Notes: generated by a model from the letters alone, not told the origin. A DNA stretch of 64,000 bases from Ochotona curzoniae (GCF_017591425.1 NW_024467120.1:12428746-12492745), one strand, 5' to 3'. Positions 33,700 to 45,476 are shown, counted from the stretch's first letter. A program made the numbers and translations.

Positions 33700-33960
33700 G
33701 TCCAAATGTCTGCAACTGTCAGCAGAGTTACAGTCAAGATTGATATCAACCTCCTCTTTATATTTTTCATTCTCAGCATTGCATTTACAATTGTTTTATA
33801 ATTTTGAATTTTCTTTTGATACTGCCTTTATGTGGGTTAACAAGAAACAATATTTCTTATCACTAAACTTTATTTACCTTAAGCAAACATAAATATATCT
33901 TTAGTATTTAGAATATATGAGAAATACCTTTAATAACTTACATAAGGGATTTTCAAATTG
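33700..33960. other. Intergenic, unclassified
   Basis: Nothing recognised between the SLIRP retrocopy and the next repeat. Confidence 0.35.
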
Positions 33961-34640
33961 GTCATGGAAAATGTGTATTTTGGAAAAAGGTGCACATGTA
34001 TTTCAAAACCTTTTTTTGCAACAAGAGGAGTTCATTCTAGGCTGTTTTAAAACCAACAGGGCCTAGTTGGAGCTGCTCTAAAGAATGAACTATCAGAGCA
34101 AGATATCATAGTAAGAGATCATCTTTGTGACATGATTAAATGAAACAACTCCTTGTCAGAATAATTTATAGTCTACTGAAACTGGAGTACAGATATCAAA
34201 TCTATGATGAAGTCTGGTAGAAAAATATTGAGATCATTGATGCTTTATTAACAGTTTAGAAAAGCAATGACCCATAGATATCAGTATTTTACAGATGGGT
34301 GAGAAGGGATGAGAGGATGCTGAAGATGAAATACGTAGTGTCAGATCATCTGCATAAATCTTTTAGGAAAAAAAAAACCTTTTTGTTCCTTAATTGGTGA
34401 GGACAAGGATTAGCTTCAGACACAGTAAGCAGCAGCAGGGACATCCCAATTATTTTGAATAAACTATCTGCTTGATGGGTGCCAAAAGTTGCCACATGCA
34501 GGGCAGAAATTTCAATGGAAATTTTAAACTAGTGGGGCTAAGATCACGAAACATTTCTTCAAAGAAATGTAAAAGGAGAAAAATGTCTTTGTCAGTATGA
34601 TCCAGATGACAAAACACCATCAAAATAATGTTGCTGAGTG
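33960..34640. mobile_element. Mariner-like relic (copy 1)
   Basis: The opening 'CAAATTGGTCATGGAAAATGTGTATTTTGG...ATTTCAAAACCTTTTTTTGCAAC' resembles a Tc1/mariner terminal region. The interior matches 39815-40905 and 58926-60170 at low identity ('CATTTCTTCAAAGAAATGTAAAAGG' against 'CGTTTCTTCAAGGAAATGTAGAAGG'). No usable transposase frame. Confidence 0.4.
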
Positions 34641-34654
34641 GTAAAAATAGCCTA

Positions 34655-34855
34655 GTCACAGGGGAGGCTCCTTCTGGGTCTCCCAGGTGGGCAGCAGGGG
34701 CCCAGGTACTTGGACCATCTTCCACTGCTGTCCCAGTCCCATTATTCAGGAGCTGGATGGGAGCCACGTCAGCTGGGACTGGCACGGGCTCTGATACCGG
34801 ATGCTGCTATTGTAAACAGTGACTCAGCCTGCTGTACCACAGTGGCCATTTTTGC
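34655..34855 (-). repeat. Older CSINE fragment, minus
   Basis: 'GAGGCTCCTTCTGGGTCTCCCAGGTGGGCAGCAGGGGCCCAGGTACTTGGACCATC' to 'GCCTGCTGTACCACAGTGGCCA'. The tail third is missing. Confidence 0.8.
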
Positions 34856-34965
34856 TCATAACGCTCATCAAATAAGGGCACTTTTCTAAGAGTTCCAACG
34901 GGAAATTACTTGGCATTCATTTTACATTCCTGATGTGCCTCTTCATAACTTGATTTGCTTTCCTA

Positions 34966-35213
34966 ATTAAAAAAAAATATTTCTTGAAAGGCAGAGTTAT
35001 AAAGAGAGGCAGAGACAGAGCTTTGATCCACTGATTCACTTCTGAAATGGCCACACAGTCCTGGGACTGGGTCAGGCCGAAGCTAGGGTCCTGGAAATCC
35101 ATCTGGGTCTCGCTCACGGAGAGCAGGAGCCCCACTAATTAATGTGCCTCTATGGAATGCTGATGCTGCAGGCAAGAGCTTAATCCACCATGCCACACAC
35201 TGACCCCAATTTC
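34966..35213 (-). repeat. Older CSINE, minus, internally shortened
   Basis: 'AAAGGCAGAGTTATAAAGAGAGGCAGAGACAGAGC' at 34988; the middle is deleted; head 'CACCATGCCACACACTGACCCC'. Confidence 0.78.
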
Positions 35214-35322
35214 CTAATATTAAAAAAAAAAAAAGACTGCTTTGATGTGATTAAATCCCCAGGATTATCAGTTCTTTAGGGATTAACTAAATGGGTGTTA
35301 CTATTACTTATAAAACTGCTTA

Positions 35323-35672
35323 GGGCCTGGTGCAGCAGCCTAGTGGATAAAGTCCTTACCTTGAATATGCCAGGATCCCATATGGGAGTTTGTTCTAATC
35401 CAGACAGTCCTGTTTCCTATCCAGATCTTGGCTTGTGGCCTGGGAAAGCAGCAGAGCACTGCTGAAAGTCTTAGGACCCTTGTCCACAAGGGAGACCCGG
35501 AAGAAGCTCCTAACTCCTGGCTCCTGGCTCCTGGCTCCTGATGGGCTCAGCTCAGCTTCAGCTGTTGTGGCCATGTGGGGGGTGAAATCAGTGGGTGGAA
35601 AATCTTCCTCTCTGCCTCTCCTCCTCTCGTATATCTGGCTTTCCAATAAAAAAATAAATCTTACAAAAAAAT
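35323..35672 (+). repeat. CSINE, plus orientation
   Basis: 'GGGCCTGGTGCAGCAGCCTAGTGGATAAAGTCC' at 35324, 'CCCATATGGGAG', tail 'CTTTCCAATAAAAAAATAAATCTTACAAAAAA'. It contains a local CTCCTGG triplication at 35512-35540. Confidence 0.94.
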
Positions 35673-35679
35673 AACACCC

Positions 35680-36257
35680 CAAACTATCTTGAACTTCATG
35701 GATTTCAGATTGAGAAACAGCATTTATATTGAGAATTTTTGTCTTAATTCATTTGCCACAAACTTTTGTGAGGTGCTTTGACATTACAGGTAGTTTATTT
35801 AGTCTTACTGTTTTGCTTCATTGTTATAATTTTACCACAAATTTTAGAACCAAATATGCAGTGCTAGCCTGTGTCGGGCTCTACCCACCTGGCCATTCAG
35901 CAGAATTACACAAGCAGGTAATTCATTCATCAGAGAACTGGTGAGCTTTCTTCATGGAAGTTGCCAATTAATTACATGAATTGATCTGGCTGCTTTGGAA
36001 CTCTTTATGTAAAAACTCAACTCCTATCGACTCTGAAAGGATAATCAAGGAATCAAAACGTTAACAATCTCACACAAATTCCTGACTGTTTAACTTTGCC
36101 GACGCGGGAGTCAGCGGCACGTGCAGTGACCTCTGTAATCCGCACCTGGTCCCTAGCTTGCAGTGACCTGAAACACACTGCCTTGTCTCATGCAGGCACT
36201 GGGCTTCTCTTGGTTCTCAAATCAGTGCAGAGTAAGCCTTCTAAACATGATTGCATC
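35680..36257. repeat. OR 5' flank, diverged duplicate of about 16900-17260
   Basis: 35870-36060 follows 17030-17240 in order. No gene seen. Confidence 0.55.
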
Positions 36258-36545
36258 TTAAAAAAACCCACCCAACCCAGTTTCATTACAAAATAAAACA
36301 TGAGCATAACATCTGCATATACGTGATCAATATTAAGTGGTGTTCTCAGATAATATTTCTGGTTATTGTAGCATACCATTAAATAGATAAAATGTTGACT
36401 GACTGAACTAATATATTATGTATAATACAATACATATTTATACATATTTCATCTTAAAAAATCCACCCAACCCAGTTTCATTACAAAATAAAAATGAGCA
36501 TAACACAGTACACTTGATCAATACAAGTGATATTCTCAAACATTT
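36258..36545. repeat. Local tandem duplication of about 195 bp
   Basis: 'CCACCCAACCCAGTTTCATTACAAAATAAAA' begins near 36270 and again near 36463, each followed by 'ATGAGCATAACA' and 'TGATCAATA'. The second copy is slightly diverged. Confidence 0.85.
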
Positions 36546-36549
36546 AAGC

Positions 36550-37500
36550 AAATCATGAAAGAGAAAATTACCAACTACCTCCGGAACTTCTCTCTGTGGC
36601 TCGCCACGCTTGTATTGTTTCCCACATTTCTCTTGTTTTCATTTAAGTCATAGGTCTATGGTATCCACAGTCTGTTTTATAGCCCTTCCCTGCTATTGGA
36701 GAAGCAGAGAATACTCACCAGAAGGAACAAAAATACAGTGTATCTACACTTTCACGAGTGGAAAGTTCACACGTGTCTTGCTCTCATGTGGCTCATACAC
36801 ATTCACATTATGAACACTCTTCGCTTAATGACTCAGAAAACATTCTCAACTACCGAGGCTTTGAAACATCTCATTAAGCATCAATTTCTGATACACAAGA
36901 CACCATCTCATTCTCCTACAATTGAAATGGCTAAACCAATATTTAACAGAAGTCTATTCAATGTGGAAGTCAGAAACTAGGAGTTAGATTCATGGAAGAA
37001 TTAACACTGAAGTTCTGTTAAGTGCACTCTTGTGGGAGGCATTTGAAATCTTGCCCTGTATATTATTGTGATTCATGTTTATATATGAAAATTAAAAAAA
37101 TTTTTTTTTTGCCTACTTAAACGAGGAGCTCACTGCTGTGGCTAATGTGCAGCCCAAGAATCATTAGCGTGTAGTTGCTAAGTACCTATACAGAAACCAA
37201 AGGCTACCGGTGTTGATGTGGCTTGTACCGTGGGGACAGGTACCCTGCTGAAATGATTAAGAAAAATCTATGAATAAACCCATGGGCTTTCTTCAAACAA
37301 CAGATTCTTGCGAAGTTTCTGAGAGACATCAAAATTCATCTTCACTTTTCATTTTGGATATCTTCCATGGAGATTAATTTCTGAGATACTTTGATTAAGT
37401 ATAATACCACACTAATATAAGAATTGAGTCATAATTTATACCATGTCTATAAAGTTAACATGCTTAATTTCAATTGGTATAGCCAGTGCGAAAGATATGA
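36550..37500. repeat. Diverged duplicate of 23900-24880
   Basis: Ordered low-identity matches to the region upstream of OR copy A. No gene is supported; the frame at 36696-36980 has no domain. Confidence 0.45.
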
Positions 37501-37940
37501 GTGAAATTGGAAAAAATCACATTTTCTATGTGTTGTGTCCACCAAATGAAATATGTTAGATAGAAAAAACCAGTATGGAATCATTTCTACTCTAGATTCA
37601 TGATTACATCATTATTGTTCCACTTCTAGTGATTTAAAAATAAAAGCATAATCACCCTCGAATTAAGTATCAATCAATGATTGTATACTAATGAATAGTC
37701 AGAGTAACCTATACACTTATATATTGTCCTTTTCTTTCTAATTGATCCCTGGGGAATTAAAGATCTTGAATCTTGTGTTAATCATATATTTGCCTTAAAA
37801 AATAATGGATATGCAAATTCCCTGATATACATGTGTAAACATGTGAGACTCACATAGATTGTTTTGAATATGCAGAATAATTGTTTACTTTCATATGTCA
37901 TATTTTTTCTCTTAATTTGGCTACTAATAGACATCAACTT

Positions 37941-38258
37941 TTTAAAAAAATATTTATTTAATTTTATTGGAAAGAGAACAGACAGAGAGGAAGGACAGAG
38001 AAGAAGACCTGTCTGATGGTTCACTCCCCAAGTGGCCGCAATAGCTGGAGCTGAGCCAATCCAAAGCCAGGAAGCTCTTTTGGGTCTCCCACGCGGTGCA
38101 GGGTCCCGAGGCTTTGGGCCGTCCTTGACTGCTTCCCCAGGCCACAAGCAGGGAGCTGGATGGGAAGTGGAGCAGCCAGGATTAGAACCAGTGCCCATAT
38201 GGGGTCCTGGCATGTTCAACGCGAGGACTTAAACCACTATGCTATCGTGCCAGGCCCA
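37941..38258 (-). repeat. CSINE, minus orientation
   Basis: 'TATTTATTTAATTTTATTGGAAAGAG' at 37950, 'CCCAGGCCACAAGCAGGGAGCTGGATGGG', head ending 'ATCGTGCCAGGCCC'. Confidence 0.94.
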
Positions 38259-38589
38259 GACATCAACTTTATTGTGTGTAACTCAATTTATTTTCTTTTC
38301 TGAAAAATATCCTACTATATGAATATGTTGTAATTATTTTACCTATTTGCTTATTGATGGTCATTTTGCTGATTATAGTTTTGTGCACCTTTGAAAAGCA
38401 TTGCTCCCATGAAAGACATAATGATGAATAATTGTGAATATGTTTCTGGAGGTACATAGGCAAATACATCCAGGAGAAAAGTAAATCTTTGAAGCTATTC
38501 TCTCCCCCACAAAGCTGAATGATTTTGTCTTGTCTTAGTTATGATTGAATTGTTCCATCGATACATTTCTGCAAAATTGTATGACTTTT

Positions 38590-38893
38590 GGGCCTGGCGC
38601 GATAGCGTAGTGGTTAAAGTCCTCAACTTGCACACCCATGACCTCATATGGGTGCCAGATCTAATCCCAGCAGCTTCATTTCCCATCCAACTTCCTGCTT
38701 GTGGCCTGGGGAAGCAGTTGAGGACGGCCCAAAGCCTTGGAACGCTGCACCTGTGTGGGAGACCTGGAAGAAGTTCCTGGCTGGCTTCAGATTGGCTCGG
38801 ATGCAGCCATTGTGCTCACTTGGGGAGTGAATCATCAGGTGGAAGATCTTCCTCTCTGTCTGACTTTCCAATAAAAACAAAAATAAATCCTAA
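38590..38893 (+). repeat. Young CSINE, plus orientation
   Basis: 'GGGCCTGGCGCGATAGCGTAGTGGTTAAAGTCCTC' at 38590 is a clear tRNA-like head with box A/B-like sequence. The tail is 'CTTTCCAATAAAAACAAAAATAAATCC'. Flanking 'TGTATGACTTTT' copies at 38578 and about 38904 look like the target-site duplication. Confidence 0.95.
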
Positions 38894-39112
38894 AAAAAAA
38901 CCTGTATGACTTTTAAATTATTGCCAGTTGGAAGGGTAAAAATGCAACGAAATGGTGATCTTTTGTTTTTCCAGTAGTTAACGTGGTTAGATGTTTTGTC
39001 ATAGAATAATTGCTATGTATAATTTCTCTTTGAAAAATTTCCGTATAGATCATAGCAGTTTTTCTATTGTATCACCTGTCATCCTTTTTAAATACTGATT
39101 TGTTAGTATTAA

Positions 39113-39376
39113 TTTAAAAAGATGTATTTATTTATTTTAATTGGAAGGCAGACTTACAGAGAGTAGGAAAGCCAGGGAGAAAGATCGTTCATCCATTGGT
39201 TCACTCCCCAAGTGGCTGCAATGGACTGAACTTCTTCCCGATCTCCCGTACAGAGGTGCAGGGCCCCAAGGCTTTGAGCCATCTTCCACTTCTTTGGATG
39301 GAATGTGGAGCAGCCTGAACACAAACCGGCACCTACAGGCTGGGATTGAATCACTGAGGCATCGTGCTGGGCCCAG
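39113..39376 (-). repeat. CSINE, minus, internally deleted
   Basis: 'TTTATTTATTTTAATTGGAAGGCAGACTTACAG' at 39126; the segment around the CCAGGAGCCAGGAGC region is missing; head ends 'ATCGTGCTGGGCCC'. Confidence 0.9.
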
Positions 39377-39482
39377 GCTTGGTATAATTCTTTACTGGTT
39401 AGATGCCTTGCTAATATTGTTTTTCGGTTTATTGCTTGACTGATCAGAATTTTTTTTAACATGTAAGACTATTAATTTTTCT

Positions 39483-39772
39483 TTAAAAATATTTTTTAAT
39501 AAATTATTTTTCTTGGAAAGGCATATTTCTAAAGAGAAGCGAATATAAAAAGATCTTTCTGCTGGCTCAAACCCCCAAGGGGCTGCAATGGCTAGAGCTG
39601 AGCCAATCTGAATGTAGAAGCCTGGAGGAGTCTCCCCAGTGCAGGGTCACAAGGCTTTGTGCCATCCTGTACTACTTTCCCAGGCCACAGGAGGGAGGAG
39701 GATGGAAAGTGGAGCAGCCAGAACATGAACTGGCACCCATATTGGATCCTGACACTTTCTATGCTGGGCCTG
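39483..39772 (-). repeat. CSINE, minus orientation
   Basis: 'TTTTTCTTGGAAAGGCATATTTCTAAAGAG' at 39507, 'CCCAGGCCACAGGAGGGAGGAGGATGG', head 'TATGCTGGGCC'. Confidence 0.9.
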
Positions 39773-39814
39773 TGATTGATTTTTTTCTTTAGAGATTTAT
39801 TTAAAATATCCATA

Positions 39815-40905
39815 TTCAAAAATTAGCAAGACATTAAGTTTTTTTTTTAATATAAAAACTTAAAGCTGTTTGTATAGTCTCCCTGGAATTAATTTATATA
39901 TTGTTGGAGGGGAAGAAATCTAATTTAATTTTTAAGAGAATAACCAAATTCTGCTAAAATTTATTAAAATATTTTTCCTTACTTACCTTCTGATATTCTG
40001 TTTCATACAGGGGATATTCAAACAGCTCATGGAAAACAGGTATTATATAAAATTGCGTGAGCTCAACACAATTGCCATGTGGTTAAAGTCCTCTTCTTGC
40101 AATTGCTGGGATCCCATATGGGCACTGATTTGTGTCCTAGTTGCTCCACTTCCTACCCAGCTCCCCGCTTGTGGCCTGGCAAAGCAGTTGAGGACAGCCC
40201 AAAGCCTTGGATCCTGCATCCATGTGGGAGACCTGAAGAAGCTCCTGGCTTTTGGCTTTTGATTAGCTCAGCTCTGGCCGCTGTGGCCACTTGGGGAGTG
40301 AACCAGTGGATGAAACATTTTTCTATCTCTCCTTCATTCTGTAAATCTGACTTTGTAATAAAAATGCGAGAATGAGATGATGTTGACCATGAAGACTGTA
40401 GTGGCAGGTCCTCCACATCAGTTTGTGAGGGAAAAAAAAAGTTTATCTTGCTTGTTCAGCAATGAGCAACAGGAACAACAGCCAACACCAGGGACATCTC
40501 GGTTGCTTTGGTTCACACAACTCTGATAGGAAATCTAAAGCATGAACAAAACTTCTTGCTTTGTGGGTAGTGAATGCACTCAGATGAGCTGCAAACACAA
40601 GCAGCACTTCCAGTGGAGACTTTAACAAGTGGGATCCAGAGCCTGGAGCGTTTCTTCAAGGAAATGTAGAAGGTGATGGAACCAGTTGAAGGGTTTCACT
40701 AGAACAATCCTGAAGAAGAAGTGAAGCAAAGAGGTGAGGATGGTCCTGTCAAAGCCACAGAAGGAAAGCCAGAGTAAGAGCAATGATTATGACAGCACTA
40801 GTTGTTGATGGTGCTGAGGAAGGTATTTTATTGGTCATCATTCTGCAGTGTGGAGGAATGATGACATCTACTTATTAGGAGAGTGTTTTTAGAAAGTTAG
40901 AATGG
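39815..40905. mobile_element. Mariner-like relic (copy 2), split by a SINE; partner 58926-59990
   Basis: 39815-40055 matches 58926-59160 at about 78%; a SINE follows; then 40378-40905 matches 59462-59990 at about 98% by eye (block beta). The sharp change in identity inside one element is notable. No intact transposase frame is visible. Confidence 0.5.
40060..40372 (+). repeat. CSINE, plus orientation, inside the mariner-like relic
   Basis: 'CACAATTGCCATGTGGTTAAAGTCC' head, 'CCCATATGGGCACTGATTTGTG', tail 'CTTTGTAATAAAAATGCGAGAATGAG'. It is absent from the partner near 59160-59462, so it is younger than the duplication. Confidence 0.92.
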
Positions 40906-43009
40906 TAAATTCTGGGACCCTAGCCACAGCCACTGCTACTATGTGGTGATCGAGTTCTGGGCTTTTGGGCAGCCAGTCTGCCCAATGGCACAGGGCTCAA
41001 CCCGGTCTGTGGCTTGGGGGTGTGGAATTGCTGCCTAAGGACATCCATGGCTAAGGCCACTGTATGTGTGAAGAATAAATCCTGAGGGTCTCCCAACAAC
41101 AGGATCACTGTGGTGGTTTAGAGGGAAGAGTCTGGACCAGACTGATATACTAGCTTACATGTGAGTTCTGAGTAGGGCTTGTTATGGAACATTGCTGACC
41201 ACCACATGCTAGTCGATGCAAAAGTTAGGGCTGGGAACCTGTCTAGCAAGGATAAATCCCAGTATCTGCCTGAATGTTGGAACAGGGGATGGGTCACATT
41301 AGGTAGGGCCATGACACTAGCCAGAGCGCGAAAGAGCCAGGTGTGGAGGTAGATTCTGTGGGAGATGTGTGTGACCAATCCTGTGGAAATACAAGTCCAG
41401 CTGGTTAGCTCTAGTTGGATTGAGGATGGGCTGAGCTAGGCATGACCATGGAACCTGGGACAGGGATCAAGAACAGTCTTGGCAGATCCAGGTTGCAGCA
41501 CCCACATGTGCATGCTAAAGCAGGGTGTGGGGTGGGTTGGGCTGCAACGTTCACCAGCTCATACAAGGCCAAGATGGAGGGGCATGCTATGCCAGGCAAG
41601 GGTCTAACACCTGATAGCATGCATGAGATTTGGGTCTGGGAGTGGGTCAAGTTGGGGGAATGTGGGAAACTCCCCTAGTGGGTCATAACTCCCACTGGTG
41701 ATCACATGGTCTTGGCATGGGGGTCATGCAAGCTGGGCAAAGTAGCTCCAACTGTTGGCTATGTGTGAGTTGATTTTACAAGGGGACAGACTTTGCTTAG
41801 CTGAGGCAGGGCCGAGCAAACCTTAGCTCACTGGTAAGAGTAGAAACGAGGCTGGAGCACAGGTCATACCAAGGTAGGCTGTTACACCTAATGGTTAACA
41901 TGAGCCAGGGATGGGAGCACACTGAGCAGGTCTAGGTTCCAGTATCTGCCAGCAAGAAATGGGACTGAGGGGTGGGCAGGCTGGGTCAGGCCAGGCTGCA
42001 GCATCTAAGGTAAAGGCCAAGAGAGGGGAGGGGCTATGCCAAGCGGGGTCAAAGCCATCACTGGCACATGTGAGACCTGTGGCTGGGAACAGGCATGGTT
42101 GAGGAGCTAAGGAGACAACCTGGGTGGGTTGTGCTTCTCACTGGTGAGTGTGGATGCCAGAGTGGGAGCTGCTGTCTTTTCTGGATATGGCTGCAGTGTC
42201 CCTTAGCACAAAGTGTGAACTGGGGCTGTGTGCACCAAACTGGACTAGACTCTAGCACCCTCTGGGTAGGTGTAGGATGGGCCTGGCTAAGTCTTTGCCC
42301 CTACTGTGCCATGTGTGAGCTGTGTCTGGGTGTGGACCAAGCCTGGTTGGCTAAAACATCCAATAGTAAGAACTGGAATGGGTTGAAGGCCAGTAAGGAA
42401 AGGCCACTGTTCCTGCTAGGACAGGAGGTGGGCTAAGTAGGGCTGGGCCATGGACCCACCGCTGGGCAAAAGATCTGACATTAGGAGAGGTTCTGATGGA
42501 GGAGCTTGGGAAACTCCTCTGCAAGGACAGTTACTGCAGGTGAACTCAAGAACCAGGATAGGGAACAGCCCAGACCCTGTTAGGAAATGGTACCCAGCAG
42601 CATACATTTGGCACATGTTGGGGACAACACAGTTGGGCCAGTCCATATCACCCGCTGTCGAATCGGACCAACAGAAGAAAGTGTGGGTTGGGTGGGGTTC
42701 AGTTGCAATACATACTAGGACAGATTAGGGCTGGATATGGGTGCCAGCTGGGCTAGGCTTGGCTGTAACCCTCATCAGCATCAGCTGGAATTCAGAGTGG
42801 ACAGCCAAGACAGGCTACAGCACCCACTGGCAAATGCTGAGGTGAGGTAGGCCATGCCAGACTGGGCAGCAGCATCCAACCAGCACATGTGAGAACCATG
42901 GAGGAAGAGGGGGGCAAAGATGGTAGGGGGAATGTGGAGGGCTCCCATGCTTGACCGTCATTCCCACTGGAGAGAATAAGTTGGGATAGGGACAGACCAG
43001 ACCAGGCAG
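40906..43009. repeat. GC-rich degenerate tandem repeat, about 2.1 kb
   Basis: Loose repeats of a G-rich unit of roughly 60-70 bases ('GGGCTGGG..CAGGCTGGGTCAGGCTGCAGCACC..TGGCAAATG..') fill the whole interval. Orientation is opposite to copies at 1-300 and 12573-13130. The reading frames here are repeat artefacts. The provirus inserted at its right edge. Confidence 0.6.
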
Positions 43010-43015
43010 GGCTAC
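43010..43015. other. Target-site duplication of provirus A (3' LTR side)
   Basis: GGCTAC, perfectly repeated at 47304-47309. A 6-bp duplication is typical of betaretrovirus-like (class II) integrases. Confidence 0.95.
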
Positions 43016-43272
43016 TGCTGCGACCAGCAGAGCCAGTAACATGGACATGGAGAGGGTCTGGGGATGAAGCATCGGCTGGGGACCAGTGATGGTGGAAGTC
43101 TCTGAGAAGTCTCTCTTTATTGCCCTTTTACTTCTCCTCATATACCCCCATCCTCATTTAGCAGGATATTGGATACAGATGAGTCCAATTAGTCTAGGTG
43201 TTTTTAGCCACAAGCCCAGTTCCTGTTCCTGCCCAGGCTAACGAGCACTAATCAACTCCTTAGCCCACAACA
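43016..43272 (-). repeat. 3' LTR of provirus A
   Basis: 257 bp, TGTTGTGG...CA on the minus strand. It has an 11-bp and a roughly 27-bp segment that the 5' LTR lacks. An AATAAA signal (minus strand, near 43112) lies 30-40 bases downstream of a weak TATA-like 'GTATATGAGGAG'. Confidence 0.92.
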
Positions 43273-43274
43273 GG

Positions 43275-43286
43275 TTCCCCTTTTTT
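43275..43286 (-). other. Polypurine tract of provirus A
   Basis: AAAAAAGGGGAA on the minus strand, two bases before the 3' LTR start; the plus-strand DNA primer site of reverse transcription. Confidence 0.88.
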
Positions 43287-43669
43287 GTTTTAAAGCAGAC
43301 TTGAATGTGCCTGTCTTAGGTTGTGGACTCTCAGGTTATCAGCCTTATCTGTCATTGGGAATCTCTGTAGCATGACTGAGCCCCTGTCTTAGGTGAATAA
43401 GATGGACTAGGCACTGACCAATCACTGGCTGCCTGCTGCAGTTGCACAAACCGTACTTGTGGAGGCTAATAACCCTGTTCCATGGCTAGGAGTATTTTTA
43501 GCTCAGTAGCAATGAGCAGACAACAGCTCCCGGGCTTGGGAAAAATTTTGCACTTGCATAGGTATTACATACATAAAGACATGATGATGGGGAACAAAAG
43601 GCTCTGACCATATCCCTCAGCATCTACTGCTCCTCTGCCAACAAATCAACCTGCTGTTAACATGTAAAC

Positions 43670-43905
43670 ATGCCCACCCACATGTGTTCATTAATACAGT
43701 TCTGCTGTTCCATAGCTCAGGCAGTCAGTTCTGCAAGCTTGTTCATGGTTTCAGCGGTAGCTGTAGGGTGTCCTAGGGTCCTTGCTGCTGTGGTGGTGGC
43801 TGCTGACGTCAGGGCAATACTGGCTACGATGGCCACTGTTATGTCAAAGTCTCTTTTACACCTTATCAGGCCAAAAGAGGCCTCTCTGTCAGTCCCAACA
43901 GGCAC
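43670..43905 (-). pseudogene. env transmembrane-subunit remnant of provirus A
   Basis: A minus-strand frame with a hydrophobic, alanine/threonine-rich segment followed by a polar heptad-like stretch. This is the expected order of fusion peptide and first coiled coil in a retroviral TM subunit, and it sits between the integrase end and the polypurine tract. The surface subunit is missing. The assignment rests on position and pattern. Confidence 0.55.
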
Positions 43906-44067
43906 AAGCAGGATTCCGGGCAGCCATATGACACCAGCTGTATCACCATTGCCATTTCAACATGCTGTTAGGGTACAGCTGACCTCAGTGCAATTCACTT
44001 CAGAGACATTTTTTGTCCCGTCAATCTTCCAACTCAAATGCCATCACCATGGCCAGTACCCGAGCTT

Positions 44068-44691
44068 TCACAAGACTGCAGCAGGAGCTTGCCAGACAAG
44101 CCTCTCAGGAATCCACCGTGGACCGTTTTTGCTTTCTGGAAAAACACAAACTGATCCTCGCCCCCAAATGAGGATGGGATCTGGGCCTTGCCACTGACCA
44201 GTCAAGGGATCCTTCCAATCACATAACTCCTCTGCTTCTGAGACAGATTCCAATGACGATCTGCAGCAGACCGTCCTTCAGCATCCAATGTTAGAAAATT
44301 TAAGATAAGTAATACGAGGTTCAAATGATCTTGGGGAGTGCTATACTCCCCCTTTTTTGCTTTAATAAGACAATCCTTAATAGTATGGTTGGCACGTTCC
44401 ACAATACCTTGTCCTAGAGGATTATAAGTGCCTGTAATTGTATATGGTGGGAAGCAGCAAAACCACAAAACTTAACTGCTAATATAGCAGGTGCCATTAT
44501 CAGTTTTAATAACTTTTGGAGTTCCCAATATGGAAAAACATGCATTGCAATGGGCCAGAGCATGCCTGACTTGTTCCCCTGTCTGAGGAGTAGCTAGAAC
44601 AAATCCAGAGCAAGTGTTGACAGTAACATGCACATACTTTTTTGTCCCAAACTCTGGGATGTGTCTCACGTCCACCTGGAAACAATCTCAA
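44068..44691 (-). pseudogene. pol integrase remnant of provirus A
   Basis: The integrase core and C-terminal domain are readable on the minus strand. The first catalytic aspartate lies in a DVRHIPEFG motif near 44670, the second in KTDNG near 44490, and the glutamate in GQGIVERANH near 44400, giving the D,D-35-E pattern. An in-frame stop (44472-44474) separates the second and third catalytic residues. A frameshift near 44230 leads into the C-terminal WGRG...WIPERLV region, a class II retrovirus hallmark. It cannot make a working enzyme. Confidence 0.88.
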
Positions 44692-44783
44692 TATAATTCA
44701 ATTAACCTGATTAACTGTCTCTACAAAATGGGAAATTAATCTCCTTGCATTCTTGAGGCCTTGTAAGAATACCAAGGGAAGCC

Positions 44784-45476
44784 TTAGAATTTGAAACTTG
44801 AATTCTTGGATGCCTTTTGAAAGATGGATAAAAACATCTGGGCTGTGGAAATTTTGGGGGGTTTAATACAATTCTGAAAAAGTTGAAATTCTAAATTATT
44901 AAATGGAGAAATAAGTTGTATTTTGTCTGGGGCTGTAGCTAATCTTGCCTCAACTGAAGGGAGAGATGCTGAAGTTGCCCCTATAAATCTATCACGGCTG
45001 AGCCCAGATTTAATGGTGCTGATGGCACAGGAGGTGCAGAGGGCTCTGTGCCTGGCCAAAAGAGACTTTTGCTCAGCACACGCTTTGTGGGCATATCCTC
45101 TATGGCTGAAGGGTCCTTGGAAGACTCACTTTCATTCTCTCGCCCTCCCTTCTCCTCAGAAGAGGACCCCAAATCTACTTTGTGCAATTTCTCCAGACTT
45201 TGTCTGGTCTGGGGTTCCTTTTCCTTTTTTTACCCTGGTTTGGGGTCCCTTTCCCCTTCTTATGAATAATTTTTCAAGGAATGGTTGCACCTCAGCTTGA
45301 GGGGATGACAAAGTATCTTTTACTAAGTGCCAGAGGAAAAAGGTGGCTACAAGGAGAACTTACCACAGGGATATGTCGCAGACAGTTTCAACGAACTTCT
45401 GCGAGGCCTTAAGCTTAGTGTCGGTGCCTTGTGACTGCAACAGATCTCGGATTCCCTCAATCATCTGCATTTTCAT
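44784..45476 (-). pseudogene. gag remnant of provirus A (matrix and proline-rich region)
   Basis: From 45476 a short 38-codon frame resembles the N-terminal helical part of a betaretrovirus matrix protein and ends at a stop at 45360. Further down, 44981-45187 carries two PSAP late-domain motifs (PSAP binds TSG101 of the ESCRT-I budding complex) after an acidic, serine-rich stretch. Reading then continues in another frame to about 44784. Capsid and nucleocapsid are deleted, and sequence passes directly to integrase. Confidence 0.65.

Noticed and set aside
42095..42728. Frames of 76-113 codons in 40.9-43.1 kb
   Set aside because: Trp/Gly/Ala-rich readings of a degenerate tandem repeat on both strands; no start context or domain.
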